NCBI GenBank assembly: GCA_903904815.1
Contig: CAIVDU010000036.1
Coordinates: forward strand, 100,346 to 164,345
Reading direction: 5' to 3'
Length of the DNA stretch: 64,000 nucleotides
DNA from: an uncultured Armatimonadota bacterium
GTDB lineage: Bacteria; Armatimonadota; Fimbriimonadia; Fimbriimonadales; Fimbriimonadaceae
Part shown: positions 18,794 through 27,404 of the stretch, one piece after another
Numbering within the stretch: the first letter of the stretch is position 1
Layout: every line of letters starts with the position of its first letter
Program-made: the position numbers and the translations under genes
Notes under the pieces: generated by a model
What the model was told of the DNA's origin: nothing
Databases searched by the model: none
What the model saw: the letters and a program-made list of their open reading frames with translations, nothing else

Positions 18794-18799
18794 TACGAT
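18794..18799 (+). promoter_or_regulatory. -10-like element (TACGAT) before the UBP zinc-finger gene
   Basis: TACGAT is followed by 9 bases and the ATG at 18809, with no ribosome site between. This resembles the other leaderless-type starts in the window. Confidence 0.3.
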
Positions 18800-18808
18800 A
18801 AAACCGAC

Positions 18809-19063
18809 ATGAGTTGCTCTCATCAGAACCACATTCACGACGTGACGCCCAGCACTCTGGAAGGGTGCGAGGAGTGCTTGAAACTCGGCGACTCGTGGGT
18901 CCACCTTCGGATATGCCTCGAATGTGGTCACGTCGGTTGTTGTGATTCTTCCAAGAACAAACATGCCACGAAGCATTTTCACCAAACCGGCCATCCTATT
19001 GTCCAGAGTTTTCAACCCGGCGAAGATTGGCGGTGGTGCTACGTAGATCAAGATTACGTTTAA
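18809..19063 (+). CDS. UBP-type zinc-finger protein
   Basis: An 84-residue stand-alone ZnF-UBP domain. The ligand pattern is CSHQNHIHDV, CEECLKLGDSWVHLRICLECGHVGCCDSSKNKHATKHFHQTGHPIVQSFQPGEDWRWCYVDQDYV, with Cys/His pairs spaced as in the ubiquitin-C-terminus-binding fingers of eukaryotic deubiquitinases. Bacterial copies are known mostly as single domains in Actinobacteria and relatives; their ligand is not established. All zinc ligands appear intact. Just downstream, and on the opposite strand, comes the tmRNA terminator. Confidence 0.87.
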   Translation: MSCSHQNHIHDVTPSTLEGCEECLKLGDSWVHLRICLECGHVGCCDSSKNKHATKHFHQTGHPIVQSFQPGEDWRWCYVDQDYV

Positions 19064-19091
19064 AGGCAAAACGAGAAGCAGCATCCCAAAT

Positions 19092-19120
19092 GAAAAACGG
19101 TCCGCTTTAAAGCGAACCGT
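19092..19120 (-). terminator. Intrinsic terminator of ssrA
   Basis: On the minus strand the stem ACGGTTCGC/GCGGACCGT (9 bp, one G-U) with loop TTTAAA is followed by TTTTTCATT. It begins 14 bases past the mature tmRNA 3' end. Confidence 0.85.
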
Positions 19121-19134
19121 TTCATTCAAAACCA

Positions 19135-19492
19135 TGGTGGAGGCGGGGGGAGTTGAACCCCCTTCCAAAACCGTCGGCCCTTCAATTAACCACGAGCGTC
19201 TCCTCTGTACTTTTTCTCGTCCCCACCCTCTGCCGAGGCCGCCTGGGCGGTGGACCAGTCTGATTTTTTTTAGCTCAGCTTGCTACAGACGGAAGCTCAC
19301 CAAGCGATTCGGATTTTATTAGGCCCAGATCCGCTCTCTACCGACTCGCTAGCGGAGGACCACGCGGCTAATTAGGCTGCGTATGCGTAGTTGTTATTGG
19401 CAACTGTCTTTTTCTCGTTTTTTACGTGGCCAACGAGAATCCACGGCTCGCAACTGAAAGTCGAACCGGCCCTGTCGAGCCCGTTCGCCCCC
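19135..19492 (-). ncRNA. ssrA: Transfer-messenger RNA (tmRNA)
   Basis: A 358-nt RNA that rescues stalled ribosomes. The 5' end GGGGGCG pairs with CGCCTCC near the 3' end (7 bp, one G-U), followed by an encoded ACCA. The T-arm is GGGGG-TTCAACT-CCCCC. The 5' part contains the typical GGGCTCGACAGGG-like D-region. The resume reading frame GCC AAT AAC AAC TAC GCA TAC GCA GCC TAA gives the tag ANNNYAYAA. The tag lies inside the RNA with pseudoknot-like GC blocks downstream. All diagnostic parts are present, so this is a one-piece tmRNA. Confidence 0.96.
19372..19401 (-). other. tmRNA-encoded proteolysis tag, ANNNYAYAA
   Basis: The resume codon is GCC at 19401 and the stop is TAA at 19372-19374. 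The tag ends Tyr-Ala-Ala-like (YAYAA), the form recognised by ClpXP-type proteases. The more common tags end ALAA or AVAA; here the penultimate hydrophobic residue is Tyr. Confidence 0.88.
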
Positions 19493-19504
19493 ATTTGTTC
19501 TATC

Positions 19505-19510
19505 AGTATA
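19505..19510 (-). promoter_or_regulatory. -10 element (TATACT) of ssrA
   Basis: TATACT on the minus strand lies 12 bases before the mature 5' end of the tmRNA. This fits initiation a few bases upstream of the processed end. No good -35 was found at 16-18 bases. Confidence 0.5.
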
Positions 19511-19660
19511 GAACGTTAGCGGCGCGCAGGATGTTCCTGATAGGCCATCTCGCCGCGTCGTCAGCCCACATCACGGCATTTATCAGAGACAACGACAACC
19601 CAACACCCAAAACCTCCAATCCCTCTTGCTAGAAATCGCAAACCCGCGTAAAACCGATGC

Positions 19661-20014
19661 ATGGTAACCAATAGAGAGGTTTTGCTTGGCAGGCTTTGGA
19701 TCTGGTTTACAATATTGGGCCTGGGTTTTCCGGCCCTGGTCCTCTTGCTAATCGGCATATTTGTTCCTGCATTGGCGACTGGCCGGGATTCATTGGCCGT
19801 TGGGGGAGTCCTGTTTGCTGTGGCCATGTTCCTAGGAATCCTTGCCATTCCCGGGATTGTGGTTGGCCGAGGTCTCGCGAAAGGAAAAACTTGGGCAAAG
19901 ATCCCCGCGCTCGTACTCTCTGTATTGATCCTCGCCCATTTCCCGATAGGTACCGCTCTCGCCATCTTCACATTCATCGTGGTTTTCGAAGGCGGCCCCA
20001 ACTTTCTTCCCTAA
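19661..20014 (+). CDS. Small membrane protein, 117 residues
   Basis: Unrecognised family. Three hydrophobic helices are clear: LWIWFTILGLGFPALVLLLIGIFVPAL, VGGVLFAVAMFLGILAIPGIVVG and IPALVLSVLILAHFPIGTALAIFTFIVVF. The loop GRGLAKGKTWAKIPAL resembles small DUF-type membrane proteins common in Gram-negative genomes. Its last bases overlap the end of the Uma2-like remnant. The coherent membrane topology supports a genuine gene despite the lack of an obvious ribosome site. Confidence 0.6.
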   Translation: MVTNREVLLGRLWIWFTILGLGFPALVLLLIGIFVPALATGRDSLAVGGVLFAVAMFLGILAIPGIVVGRGLAKGKTWAKIPALVLSVLILAHFPIGTALAIFTFIVVFEGGPNFLP

Positions 20015-20307
20015 CGCTTCACAAATTCCCAGCAACCCGGATGAGCTTCCCATTCACCTTTGCCTCTTTCTTTCGAAGGTAGGCGGGTCGCATACATGAC
20101 ATGTTGGTGATCGGGGCTCACTAAGAGATGTCCCGTGGCAGTCTCTCGGTAAAGCACGCCGGATAGGGCACGAGTAATTAGCGCATGGCTTCGGCAGGCG
20201 TCCGACTTAGCGTAAACCGAGCCCGCGACGAACTCGTGTCGAATCGGGGAAGAAGCCTCGGCCTTCAAGTAGTCTGCTGCCGTCACCAGAGCCGGACGGG
20301 CTTCCAT
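20011..20307 (-). pseudogene. Uma2-family nuclease-like remnant
   Basis: The 98 residues match only the N-terminal third of the Uma2 (DUF820) restriction-endonuclease-like family: TAADYLKAEASSPIRHEFVAGSVYAKSDACRSHALITRALSGVLY. Complete members are about 190 residues and continue with a PD-(D/E)xK core (YYPDVMV-type motif). Here the sequence drifts into HVMYATRLPSKERGKGEWE and stops, so the catalytic residues are missing. I therefore treat it as truncated. Uma2 proteins occur in many near-identical copies in such genomes, so loss of one copy would cost little. Confidence 0.6.
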
Positions 20308-20533
20308 CAGAGCTATTCTACGACCCTAGTCCCCTTTGCTCCAAGAAGACAATTGCCGGGGCCAAAGCCCGAATCGCATCCAAGCCATTTTTGACTGAAG
20401 GCGTACCGTTCTCGGTGTCGCGACCATGTGCGGCAAACTTGTTTCAGGATCCGATACGATTCTCCGTCACCGCCCAGGCAGCGCAACTATTCACGATCCT
20501 AAACGCTCATGCCTCATTTCCGCACTGCCAACA

Positions 20534-22885
20534 CTACGAGTGCATTTTGGTCACGAGGGATACCGCGACCAGGAACAGCTCATCCACCGGATGGTCGGCA
20601 AATGACTGGAGGGCAGGGTGCGGATTGGAGTCGGCCAACTGCCGAAGGGCTTCTGCTTCGTCGCCGCTGCCGTAGAGATTGAGAGCCATTCGCAATGCCG
20701 GATCCCGACGACCGGATCCCCTGGCCAGTTCGAGTAGGGCGGTATCGCGGGCCATCTCGCCCAACAGCATCAGCCGATAGACTTCGCTTTGGACGTCTAC
20801 GAGTCGTGCCACTCCTAGCAGCGCCCTGCGGCGAGTGATCACCGATACGCTTTGGGCGGCGACGTCAAGGATCATCGGGAGGTCTTCCAGGCTTCCCACC
20901 GCTCCAAGCGCGTAGGCAACCTCTGCGTTTGCCTCATCCCGATAGCGAGCCAAGGAAGCCCGAACGGCATCGTGGCATGATGCCAGCCCGATCTCGGAGC
21001 ACGCCTCGGCCGCCGCAATTCGAACGCTGGGCAAGGGGTCCAGTAGCGAGGCGCCGATGACTCCTGCCGCCTTATGCCCTCCGATCCGACGAAGTCCCTG
21101 CAGGGCCGCTCGGCGCAGATCAGGGTCTTCAGACTGTTCTGCCGCGTGGATGAGTGCCTCCTCAACAATCGCCGAAGGGTGACCACCAGCCTTCTCCGCG
21201 ATTTGCGTCAGAGCCCGCGCCGAAGCACGCCTGATGAGGCTTGTTGGGCTTGTGAGGGTCGTGATCAACGCTGGTATCGCCGAAGAATGGCCCAGACTGC
21301 CCAGAGCGTGAACGGCCTCCTCTTCCAGAAGGTCAGGGTGCTCTTGCAACTGATGAATCAATTCTCCGACCGCTCGGGGATCGCTCAGGCGGGCAAGTGC
21401 TTCCGCCGCTTGACGTCTCACGCTGGGAAGAGGATCGTGGAGCGCACGAATAATCTCGTCGCTCGCGAGAGTGACTCGTCCTTGCGCGACGTTGGCGATG
21501 GCCTCCTGCCGTTCCCCAATATCCGACGAGCGGGCGAGGGTTCTCACTGCTTTCATGCCTCGGGGAGTAATGCCGCCGAGGTCTCTCAGCGTTGTCTTGA
21601 CTCCACTTGCCCCTTCTTCACGAACACGTAAAAGGAAGAACACCGCGATGAATCGTGCAGCGGCAGTAATGACGAACACCGTCTTATACGCACTCATCGC
21701 GTTGCCCAGGTCGTGTCGGAGCACGGCCATGATCGCCGCGCCAAGAATGGGCGAAAATCCTCCGACCAACGACATGACGGTCATGGCTGCCGCAAGGTAA
21801 TTGGCTCGATCCTCCGGCTTTGCTGTCGCCAGCATCAAGTTGAACTGACAAAGGTTGAGGCCGCACCATACAAGTCCCATGAAGAAGTGCGTCGTGAGCA
21901 GCAGGACCGAGTCGTACATCGGGGCGCCCGGCTTAGTCATCACCCACGGGATCGCGTGGCATGCCAAGGCGAATCCAGTGATGGTCAGCAGGGGCTTGTT
22001 GCCGTATTTGTCGGCGAAGAAACCCCAGGTCGCAGCGGAGGCGATTGTTCCGATCGCGATCGCCATTTGGAGCCCTTGAATCACCTCGAAGTTGAGGTTC
22101 AACGATTCCCGAGCGAACGCCGTGAAAAGGTTGCCGGGAAAAGTCTGGCCGAACATCGACACGCCGAGGAAGAGCAGAACCTTGCGATAGGCACGATCCC
22201 CAAATGGGGCTCCGATGGCCCGGATTCCTGCCTTAAGGTCTTGGCGAATAGGGTGAACCCGCGGCAGGTCCGGCATGCGATTAAAGAACCACATGCTGAT
22301 TCCTGCGCAGATCAGTCCCAGCGCAAAAACCGACGCGAAACCGATCTTGTCGCCCTGAGACCCTCGAATGAAATCAAGGCCCACCGCGCCAACAATGCCG
22401 ACGGCCGCCCCCACCGCCGTCATGATTGCGTTACGTCGAGAGAAGTAGAAGCCACGTGACTGGGGAGGCACCATCTCCGCGATCCAGTCGTTGTAAATCG
22501 AACTTCCGACGTTCGTCAGACAACTCGCCAACGCCACGCAAAGCGTGAGAAGCAGAAGCTTAACCCCGTTGTTAATCGGAACGAGGGGGAGGATGATGAA
22601 CGGCAAGTAGAACAAACGCCACATTGCCCCGAAGGGTTGGACGAACCGCTTGTAACTGTTGAACCCGCGCCCCCAAATCGCTCCCGGAATCTGCAGGAAG
22701 CCCGCAAGGGAAGGGATGGCGGAAAGGACGCCGATCCACATGTCGGAGCCGCCCAAGGACTGGACAAATCCAACAAGAAACGCCCCCGCGACCAAGGTCA
22801 CAAACGCGGTCGCGAACGCCCCGTCCGCGTTCGCGGTCCGCAGCGACGAGATGGTTTCTATCCTTGAAACTGACCGCGTAGACAT
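20534..22885 (-). CDS. MFS transporter fused to C-terminal HEAT repeats
   Basis: A 783-residue protein. Residues 1-435 are a major facilitator: about twelve helices, with GGSDMWIGVLSAIPSLAGFLQIPGAIWGRGFNSYKRFVQPFGAMWRLFYLP, NDWIAEMVPPQSRGFYFSRRNAIM and AATWGFFADKYGNKPLLTITGF. From about 455 to 760 there are tandem HEAT/PBS-lyase-type repeats (EIIRALHDPLPSVRRQAAEALARLSDPRAVGELIHQL, and AVHALGSLGHSSAIPALITTL). The substrate is unknown; the N-half resembles uncharacterised MFS proteins annotated near sugar or peptide metabolism. The cytosolic HEAT tail could dock a protein or sense load. No second gene for the tail exists nearby, so the fusion is stable. Confidence 0.88.
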   Translation of the reverse strand: MSTRSVSRIETISSLRTANADGAFATAFVTLVAGAFLVGFVQSLGGSDMWIGVLSAIPSLAGFLQIPGAIWGRGFNSYKRFVQPFGAMWRLFYLPFIILPLVPINNGVKLLLLTLCVALASCLTNVGSSIYNDWIAEMVPPQSRGFYFSRRNAIMTAVGAAVGIVGAVGLDFIRGSQGDKIGFASVFALGLICAGISMWFFNRMPDLPRVHPIRQDLKAGIRAIGAPFGDRAYRKVLLFLGVSMFGQTFPGNLFTAFARESLNLNFEVIQGLQMAIAIGTIASAATWGFFADKYGNKPLLTITGFALACHAIPWVMTKPGAPMYDSVLLLTTHFFMGLVWCGLNLCQFNLMLATAKPEDRANYLAAAMTVMSLVGGFSPILGAAIMAVLRHDLGNAMSAYKTVFVITAAARFIAVFFLLRVREEGASGVKTTLRDLGGITPRGMKAVRTLARSSDIGERQEAIANVAQGRVTLASDEIIRALHDPLPSVRRQAAEALARLSDPRAVGELIHQLQEHPDLLEEEAVHALGSLGHSSAIPALITTLTSPTSLIRRASARALTQIAEKAGGHPSAIVEEALIHAAEQSEDPDLRRAALQGLRRIGGHKAAGVIGASLLDPLPSVRIAAAEACSEIGLASCHDAVRASLARYRDEANAEVAYALGAVGSLEDLPMILDVAAQSVSVITRRRALLGVARLVDVQSEVYRLMLLGEMARDTALLELARGSGRRDPALRMALNLYGSGDEAEALRQLADSNPHPALQSFADHPVDELFLVAVSLVTKMHS

Positions 22886-23004
22886 TCCGACCTAAAGCAT
22901 GGTGCAAGGGAAGCAATCATCGCCGCCCTGTCTCAGAAAGCATGTTAAACCTTCTCATGAAATCTTGGGGCATTTGAACTCCGCCCGCCTTGGGCGTTCC
23001 CCGG

Positions 23005-23010
23005 TATTCT
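23005..23010 (+). promoter_or_regulatory. -10 element (TATTCT) before the receiver gene
   Basis: TATTCT is separated by 9 bases from ATG 23020, with no ribosome site. This favours 23020 as the start over the earlier in-frame ATG at 22990. Confidence 0.4.
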
Positions 23011-23019
23011 TTAGGGTCC

Positions 23020-23475
23020 ATGAGGGTGCTGGTGATTGATGATGAGGAGGCGGTACTGAGATCGGTGCGCCGTCGACTCGAAAGGGAAGGGTACGCAGTC
23101 GAGACAGCCGGGGATGCGGTCGAGGGAACGAAGCGAATCCTGGAAGAATCCCAGCCTTTCGACGCCATCGTCACCGACATGAGCATGGATTCTCCCGACT
23201 CTGGCCTACGGGTGCTTCACGCCGCGTTCAGTCGAGACCTTTTCGCCGCGGTAATCGTGATGACCGCCTACGGAAACGTGACCAATGCGGTCGAGTGCAT
23301 GCGAAGGGGCGCCTATGACTACATCGAGAAGAACGCTCCCGGCGTGGACGCTTACGAACTGCTCACTGAGAAACTCAACCAGGCTCTGGATCGTCGTCGA
23401 CGAGACGCAAGAGCGGTGGCCATGTTTGACCGATTTTCCATCAAATCGGAAATCGAACCATCCGATTCCGACTAG
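23020..23475 (+). CDS. Stand-alone response-regulator receiver protein
   Basis: About 151 residues from ATG 23020 (MRVLVIDDEEAVLRSVRRRL). The acidic pocket is in VIDDEE, the phosphorylated Asp in FDAIVTDMSMD, the Thr in VIVMTAYGNV and the Lys in YDYIEKNAP. No DNA-binding or enzymatic output domain follows; the tail is short and ends EIEPSDSD. It may act by protein contact or as a phosphate relay. No kinase gene is adjacent, but two orphan kinases lie at 53-58.7 kb. It diverges from the MFS-HEAT gene. Confidence 0.88.
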   Translation: MRVLVIDDEEAVLRSVRRRLEREGYAVETAGDAVEGTKRILEESQPFDAIVTDMSMDSPDSGLRVLHAAFSRDLFAAVIVMTAYGNVTNAVECMRRGAYDYIEKNAPGVDAYELLTEKLNQALDRRRRDARAVAMFDRFSIKSEIEPSDSD

Positions 23476-23526
23476 TTAGGCGATCGTGTCGTAACCTGTC
23501 TGGAACGAGGAACATTGTCTTCCTCG

Positions 23527-23532
23527 TAGAAT
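23527..23532 (+). promoter_or_regulatory. -10 element (TAGAAT) before the C45-like gene
   Basis: TAGAAT lies 9 bases upstream of ATG 23542 with no Shine-Dalgarno, a leaderless-type arrangement. Confidence 0.4.
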
Positions 23533-23541
23533 AGGTTCTTC

Positions 23542-24864
23542 ATGATCTCCGCCATCGCCCTCCTTGTCCTACGTTCTCAAGTCGATAGCCGACTGAAGAA
23601 CGACTACCGCGCTGACAAGGAGGGTTGGGTCTACGTCCACCTCGAAGGAGAGCCACAGGATGTCGGCTACGGATACGGAACGCTGCTCTCCTCCGAGATC
23701 GACGATGCTCAGAAGGCGCTCCACCTTTCACTCAAGCGAGAAACAGGAAAGGATTGGCCGTATTACCGAGAAACCGCCAAGAAGCTGTTCTGGAATCACG
23801 TGCCCAAGGAATATCAAGACGAGTTGTCCGGCCAGGCCGAGGGACTGCAGGGCAAAGGCCTCAAATACGACACCTGGGACGTACTCGCTTTCAACTCCTA
23901 CATTGAGCTGTCTCAGTACTACCTCCCCTGGCTAGCCCATCATCCATCGAACAAAGAGTCTTGCAGTGCGTTCATTGCCACCGGCGCACAGACCAAAGAC
24001 GGACAGATCGTGATGGGACACGAACTGTGGTGGGACTACCTGATGGGGCAACGCTTCAACGCCGTTCTCGATATCACCCCGACTCGCGGTAATCGAGTCG
24101 TGATGGATGCTCTCTGTGGCTTTATCCATAGCGGGTCCGATTTCGCCCTGAACTCTCAGGGAATGGTGCTTTGCGAAACCACCATTTCCGGCTTCTCCGG
24201 GTTCGACCCGAACGGGGTACCAGAGTTTGTTCGGATGCGCCAGTCCATTCAATACGCGAACAATCTCGATGATTTCGCCAAGCTCATGAAGGATGGAAAC
24301 AACGGGGGCTATGCCAACACGTGGTTGGTAGGTGACACCAAGACGAATGAGATCGGCAAACTCGAGCTCGGTCTTAAGAACGTGACATTCGATCGCAAGA
24401 AGGACGGCGCCTACGTGGGATCCAACTTCCCTGAAAGCCCGAAACTGATCGCCGAGGAAGTCCCTGGAGGCTGGAACCCTGACCCCTCCACCAACGGCTG
24501 TGAACAAAGGCGCGTACGATTCACCCACCTCCTCGACCAAAACCTTGGAACCATCGATGAAGTCAAAGCCGAACAGTTCCTCGCCGACACGTTCAACGAA
24601 GTGAGCGGAAAAGACGAAATCGGGGGAGCGACCCTGTGCGGCAGTTTCCTCCCTGATCCAGGTGGCGCCGTCAACGCAAAGGTGGTTACTGCCGCATCCG
24701 CTCGAAAGATGCAGTTCTGGGGTCGAATGGGAATTCCAAACGGCAGCGTCTTCGATGCCAAGAAGCATTTCGAGCAGTTCCCAAGCGACCGTCCGCTAGA
24801 CCCACTGCTACGCAGCATTCCAAAGCGTGAGTGGACTCAGTTCCCGGTCGACAAGAAGAATTAG
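23542..24864 (+). CDS. C45/phospholipase B-like Ntn-hydrolase
   Basis: A 440-residue exported protein with a short N-terminal hydrophobic segment (MISAIALLVL). The region SNKESCSAFIATGAQTKDGQIVMGHELWWDYL fits the autoprocessing nucleophile Cys of the C45 acyltransferase/phospholipase-B-like family (Cys after SK-S-C-S-x-F). Further typical blocks are GFIHSGSDFALNSQGMVLCETTISGF, RMRQSIQYANNLDDFAKLMKDGNNGGYANTWLVGDTKTNEIGKLELG, and C-terminal FCR-like RPLDPLLRSIP. Members cleave amide or ester bonds after self-activation; the substrate here is unknown. It probably acts in the periplasm. Confidence 0.8.
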   Translation: MISAIALLVLRSQVDSRLKNDYRADKEGWVYVHLEGEPQDVGYGYGTLLSSEIDDAQKALHLSLKRETGKDWPYYRETAKKLFWNHVPKEYQDELSGQAEGLQGKGLKYDTWDVLAFNSYIELSQYYLPWLAHHPSNKESCSAFIATGAQTKDGQIVMGHELWWDYLMGQRFNAVLDITPTRGNRVVMDALCGFIHSGSDFALNSQGMVLCETTISGFSGFDPNGVPEFVRMRQSIQYANNLDDFAKLMKDGNNGGYANTWLVGDTKTNEIGKLELGLKNVTFDRKKDGAYVGSNFPESPKLIAEEVPGGWNPDPSTNGCEQRRVRFTHLLDQNLGTIDEVKAEQFLADTFNEVSGKDEIGGATLCGSFLPDPGGAVNAKVVTAASARKMQFWGRMGIPNGSVFDAKKHFEQFPSDRPLDPLLRSIPKREWTQFPVDKKN

Positions 24865-24891
24865 CCAAAGGTTTTCCTAAACCCTTTGGCT
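24863..24891 (+). terminator. Hairpin after the C45-like gene
   Basis: AGCCAAAGG (24863-24871) pairs with CCTTTGGCT (24883-24891), starting within the stop codon. No long T run follows. A second short stem (GGTCGG/CCGACC) occurs at about 24903-24920. Confidence 0.45.
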
Positions 24892-25130
24892 TGAGTCGAA
24901 GCGGTCGGGGCTAGCCGACCCTCCGCCTAATTACCGCCATCCTCAGCCCACTGACCAGGGTGAGGTCGTACGCCTCCGGCGTAACAGGCGGCGACAGTTA
25001 GGGTCCAATCCGCTTACACCACGTATGGCACAGAAATCGAGCGGTCGATCTTGTCGCAAGTCATTAGGTCCGACTTGCGCAAGGATCCGTCCCTCGTCGG
25101 GATGACGGTTCGCCTTCCGGCGCTCCAAAT
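24865..25130. other. Intergenic stretch with hairpins and a low-complexity repeat-like sequence
   Basis: No gene is supported. Besides the two hairpins, the part around 25075-25110 (GGATCCGTCCCTCGTCGGGATGA-type wording) resembles interspersed intergenic repeats whose translation reads RHPDEGRIL. A genome-wide search would show whether it recurs. Confidence 0.4.
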
Positions 25131-27404
25131 CTACTCGCCGGGACGGAAGACGCTCAGAACGTTGGAGAAGTCATCCGTCCAGGCCGGCGTTGTCGGCTCG
25201 ACCGAAATGGGACTGCCAAGATCCTCGAGGCCATTGAAGTCGTCGGTGTCCTTCGCCAGATAGACCCACTTCGATGGTTGCTTGCCCAGCGCCTTCTCGT
25301 CGTCGGTAGCGCCGTCGTCGTTCTCAACTGTTTTCAATCCAAGATCTCGGGCAATCGCCCCAAGGACGATGCTGAGGTCCAAATACCGATTCGAGATGTG
25401 TGCACAAATCACCCCGTGATGACCCAACTTCTGGAGATACATCTTGAAGGCCTCCTCGGTGAGGAGGTGAACGGGAATCGCGTCGGAACTAAACGCGTCC
25501 AGCACGATCATGCCGTACTTGTGGTCCGGCGCCTCCGCCAACGATAGCCGTGCGTCGCCCATGATGATCCGGACGTCAGCCTTGGAGTCCCGCACGAAGC
25601 TGAAATACTTAGGATCAGTCGCGATCGTCTTAACGACGGGATCGATCTCAAAGAAGTCCATGTGCTGTCCCTTTTCACCGTAGGCAGCTAGTGACCCGAC
25701 GCCGAGTCCGACCAGCGCCACGTTCTCCTTTCTGTCTTCCCCACTAAACGTTTTGAATGCCTCGCCAATCGGACCGTTGGGATAGTAGTAGGTCAAAGGT
25801 GTGCGAGGGTTTTGCCGATCTTGAAGGCCATGGATCGTGTTGCCGTGGGTTAATCGGAAAAATCGATGCGTATCACTCTCGGTGACGCGGTGGACGCCGA
25901 AAAAGCTCCGCTCACTGGCGACGACGATGCCGTCGGTGGCTACGTGCATTGCGCCGGTGGACAGAAACAGTGCCCCGATCGCCAAACCAAATCGAATCGG
26001 GCGGTCCACCGCGAGGAAGCAGGCAATGGCGGGCAACCCGATGCAGCCCATCGTTCGCACTGGGCTAGGAACAATGCCTTCCAGCTTCACGAACACAATA
26101 ATCATCAGCGTTACCAGGCCGATCACGACCGGGTAGATGGCGTCCAACCGGTTGAAGGTTTCGGAGGGGTATTTCTTCATCGCCTTCTCCTCTGCTTCCT
26201 CGGGAGAGAACCCTTTCTCGAGGTATCGCTCCCTGAACGCGGTAATCAACTCGGCACGGCGCGCCGCATCGATGGGCGTGGGGCGAACGAGACAGGCCGC
26301 GACAAGTCCAATCGGATACTCGGTGAGCGTCTTGAAGATCAGAGGTGCAATGAGTGCGTTGAAGATCCCACCCAAAACGCCTCCGAAGGCGATCCAGAAG
26401 TAGAACTCGGTGAGATGGTCTGCTGGAGGCTTCGAGTCGTTTAGCTTGGAGTGGCACATCCACCCCGCCGCAAAGAACCCTAGTAGGTGAATGATGGCAA
26501 GCGGTAGCAGGGGCTCGGACGACTCCAAAATAATCGCTAGCGCCAGAGGCGTCAGGATCAACGGCACGATGCGGGCGAGCCACTTGGTAGGGATTAGCGG
26601 TCTTCGAGCGAAGGCCAGAATGAATGTGAGCAGGTAGAGCGACAGCGGCACCACCCAAAGCAGCGGAATGGGCGCAATGTTGGTGCTGAGGTAGGTGGTC
26701 ACCCCAAGCAAGAGGCTTGAAGGAATCGCCGCGAGGAGAGTCCATTGGAGGCGATCCTTTGTCACCGGTGGCGGGGTGGCCTGCGCAACCTCAACTTCGA
26801 TTTCGCCTTTACCAGCAAAGGCCAACGCCGCCGCGCAAGCTCCCATCGCGACGATAAGTCCCACCAATCCGAACTGCCAAAGGCGCGTCTGAACGTGAAT
26901 TCCGAACTTCGGCTCTAGCAGCAGCGGATACGCAAGAAGCGCCAACAGGCTTCCAATGTTGCTGGCGCTGTAAAGGAAATAGGGGTTGTGGGCATCCTTA
27001 TCATTCGTTGAAGCGAACCAGCGCTGAAGGATCGACGAACCAGAAGAGACCACAAAAAAGGGCAGCCCGATGAGCGAAGCTAACAGACCAAGCAGCGGAA
27101 ACGAAGGGTCCCCGGTGGAAACGGCGGTGGTGGGAGCCTTAAACCCTTGGAAAAACAGAAACGCCGCCGCGGCGACCATCAAAGGCAGGTGCAATCGCCA
27201 TTGATGCCTGGGTCCGAGCCACTTTGTGCTGAGGTGGGCATATCCATACCCAAGAAGCAGGATGCCCTGGAAGAACACAAGGCACGAATTCCAGACTTGT
27301 GCGCTTCCTCCAAACACCGGCAGGATCATACGAGCCACCATGGGTTCGACAAGGAAGAGCAACGCTGCGCTCAGAAAAATGGTGAAGGTGTAGAGCGGGC
27401 GCAC
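25131..27404 (-). CDS. Membrane protein fused to spermidine-synthase-like domain
   Basis: A 757-residue fusion. Residues 1-460 hold around eleven to twelve hydrophobic helices (RPLYTFTIFLSAALLFLVEPMVARMILPVFGGSAQVWNSCLVFFQ is the usual opening of this family). From about 540 to 720 there is a Rossmann methyltransferase-like domain of the spermidine synthase type: NVALVGLGVGSLAAYGEKGQHMDFFEIDPVV, RIIMGDARLSL and YGMIVLDAFSSDAIPVHLLTEEAF. Key DxxxxD and DAFSSDAIP motifs are intact. Such fused proteins are widespread but their polyamine activity is unproven. It is transcribed leftward, divergent from the LacI-type regulator. Confidence 0.87.
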   Translation of the reverse strand: MRPLYTFTIFLSAALLFLVEPMVARMILPVFGGSAQVWNSCLVFFQGILLLGYGYAHLSTKWLGPRHQWRLHLPLMVAAAAFLFFQGFKAPTTAVSTGDPSFPLLGLLASLIGLPFFVVSSGSSILQRWFASTNDKDAHNPYFLYSASNIGSLLALLAYPLLLEPKFGIHVQTRLWQFGLVGLIVAMGACAAALAFAGKGEIEVEVAQATPPPVTKDRLQWTLLAAIPSSLLLGVTTYLSTNIAPIPLLWVVPLSLYLLTFILAFARRPLIPTKWLARIVPLILTPLALAIILESSEPLLPLAIIHLLGFFAAGWMCHSKLNDSKPPADHLTEFYFWIAFGGVLGGIFNALIAPLIFKTLTEYPIGLVAACLVRPTPIDAARRAELITAFRERYLEKGFSPEEAEEKAMKKYPSETFNRLDAIYPVVIGLVTLMIIVFVKLEGIVPSPVRTMGCIGLPAIACFLAVDRPIRFGLAIGALFLSTGAMHVATDGIVVASERSFFGVHRVTESDTHRFFRLTHGNTIHGLQDRQNPRTPLTYYYPNGPIGEAFKTFSGEDRKENVALVGLGVGSLAAYGEKGQHMDFFEIDPVVKTIATDPKYFSFVRDSKADVRIIMGDARLSLAEAPDHKYGMIVLDAFSSDAIPVHLLTEEAFKMYLQKLGHHGVICAHISNRYLDLSIVLGAIARDLGLKTVENDDGATDDEKALGKQPSKWVYLAKDTDDFNGLEDLGSPISVEPTTPAWTDDFSNVLSVFRPGE

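Noticed and set aside
18746..19168. 140-residue open frame on the minus strand
   Set aside because: It covers the UBP zinc finger on the other strand and runs into the tmRNA 3' end; both of those are well supported.
22990..23019. Upstream ATG for the receiver protein
   Set aside because: The extra ten residues are not receiver-like and would place the -10 element inside the gene.
23932..24768. 278-residue open frame on the minus strand
   Set aside because: Antisense to the C45-like hydrolase, which has recognisable catalytic wording.
24943..25128. 61-residue open frame reading RHPDEGRIL
   Set aside because: This wording comes from translating intergenic repeat-like DNA; no start signal.
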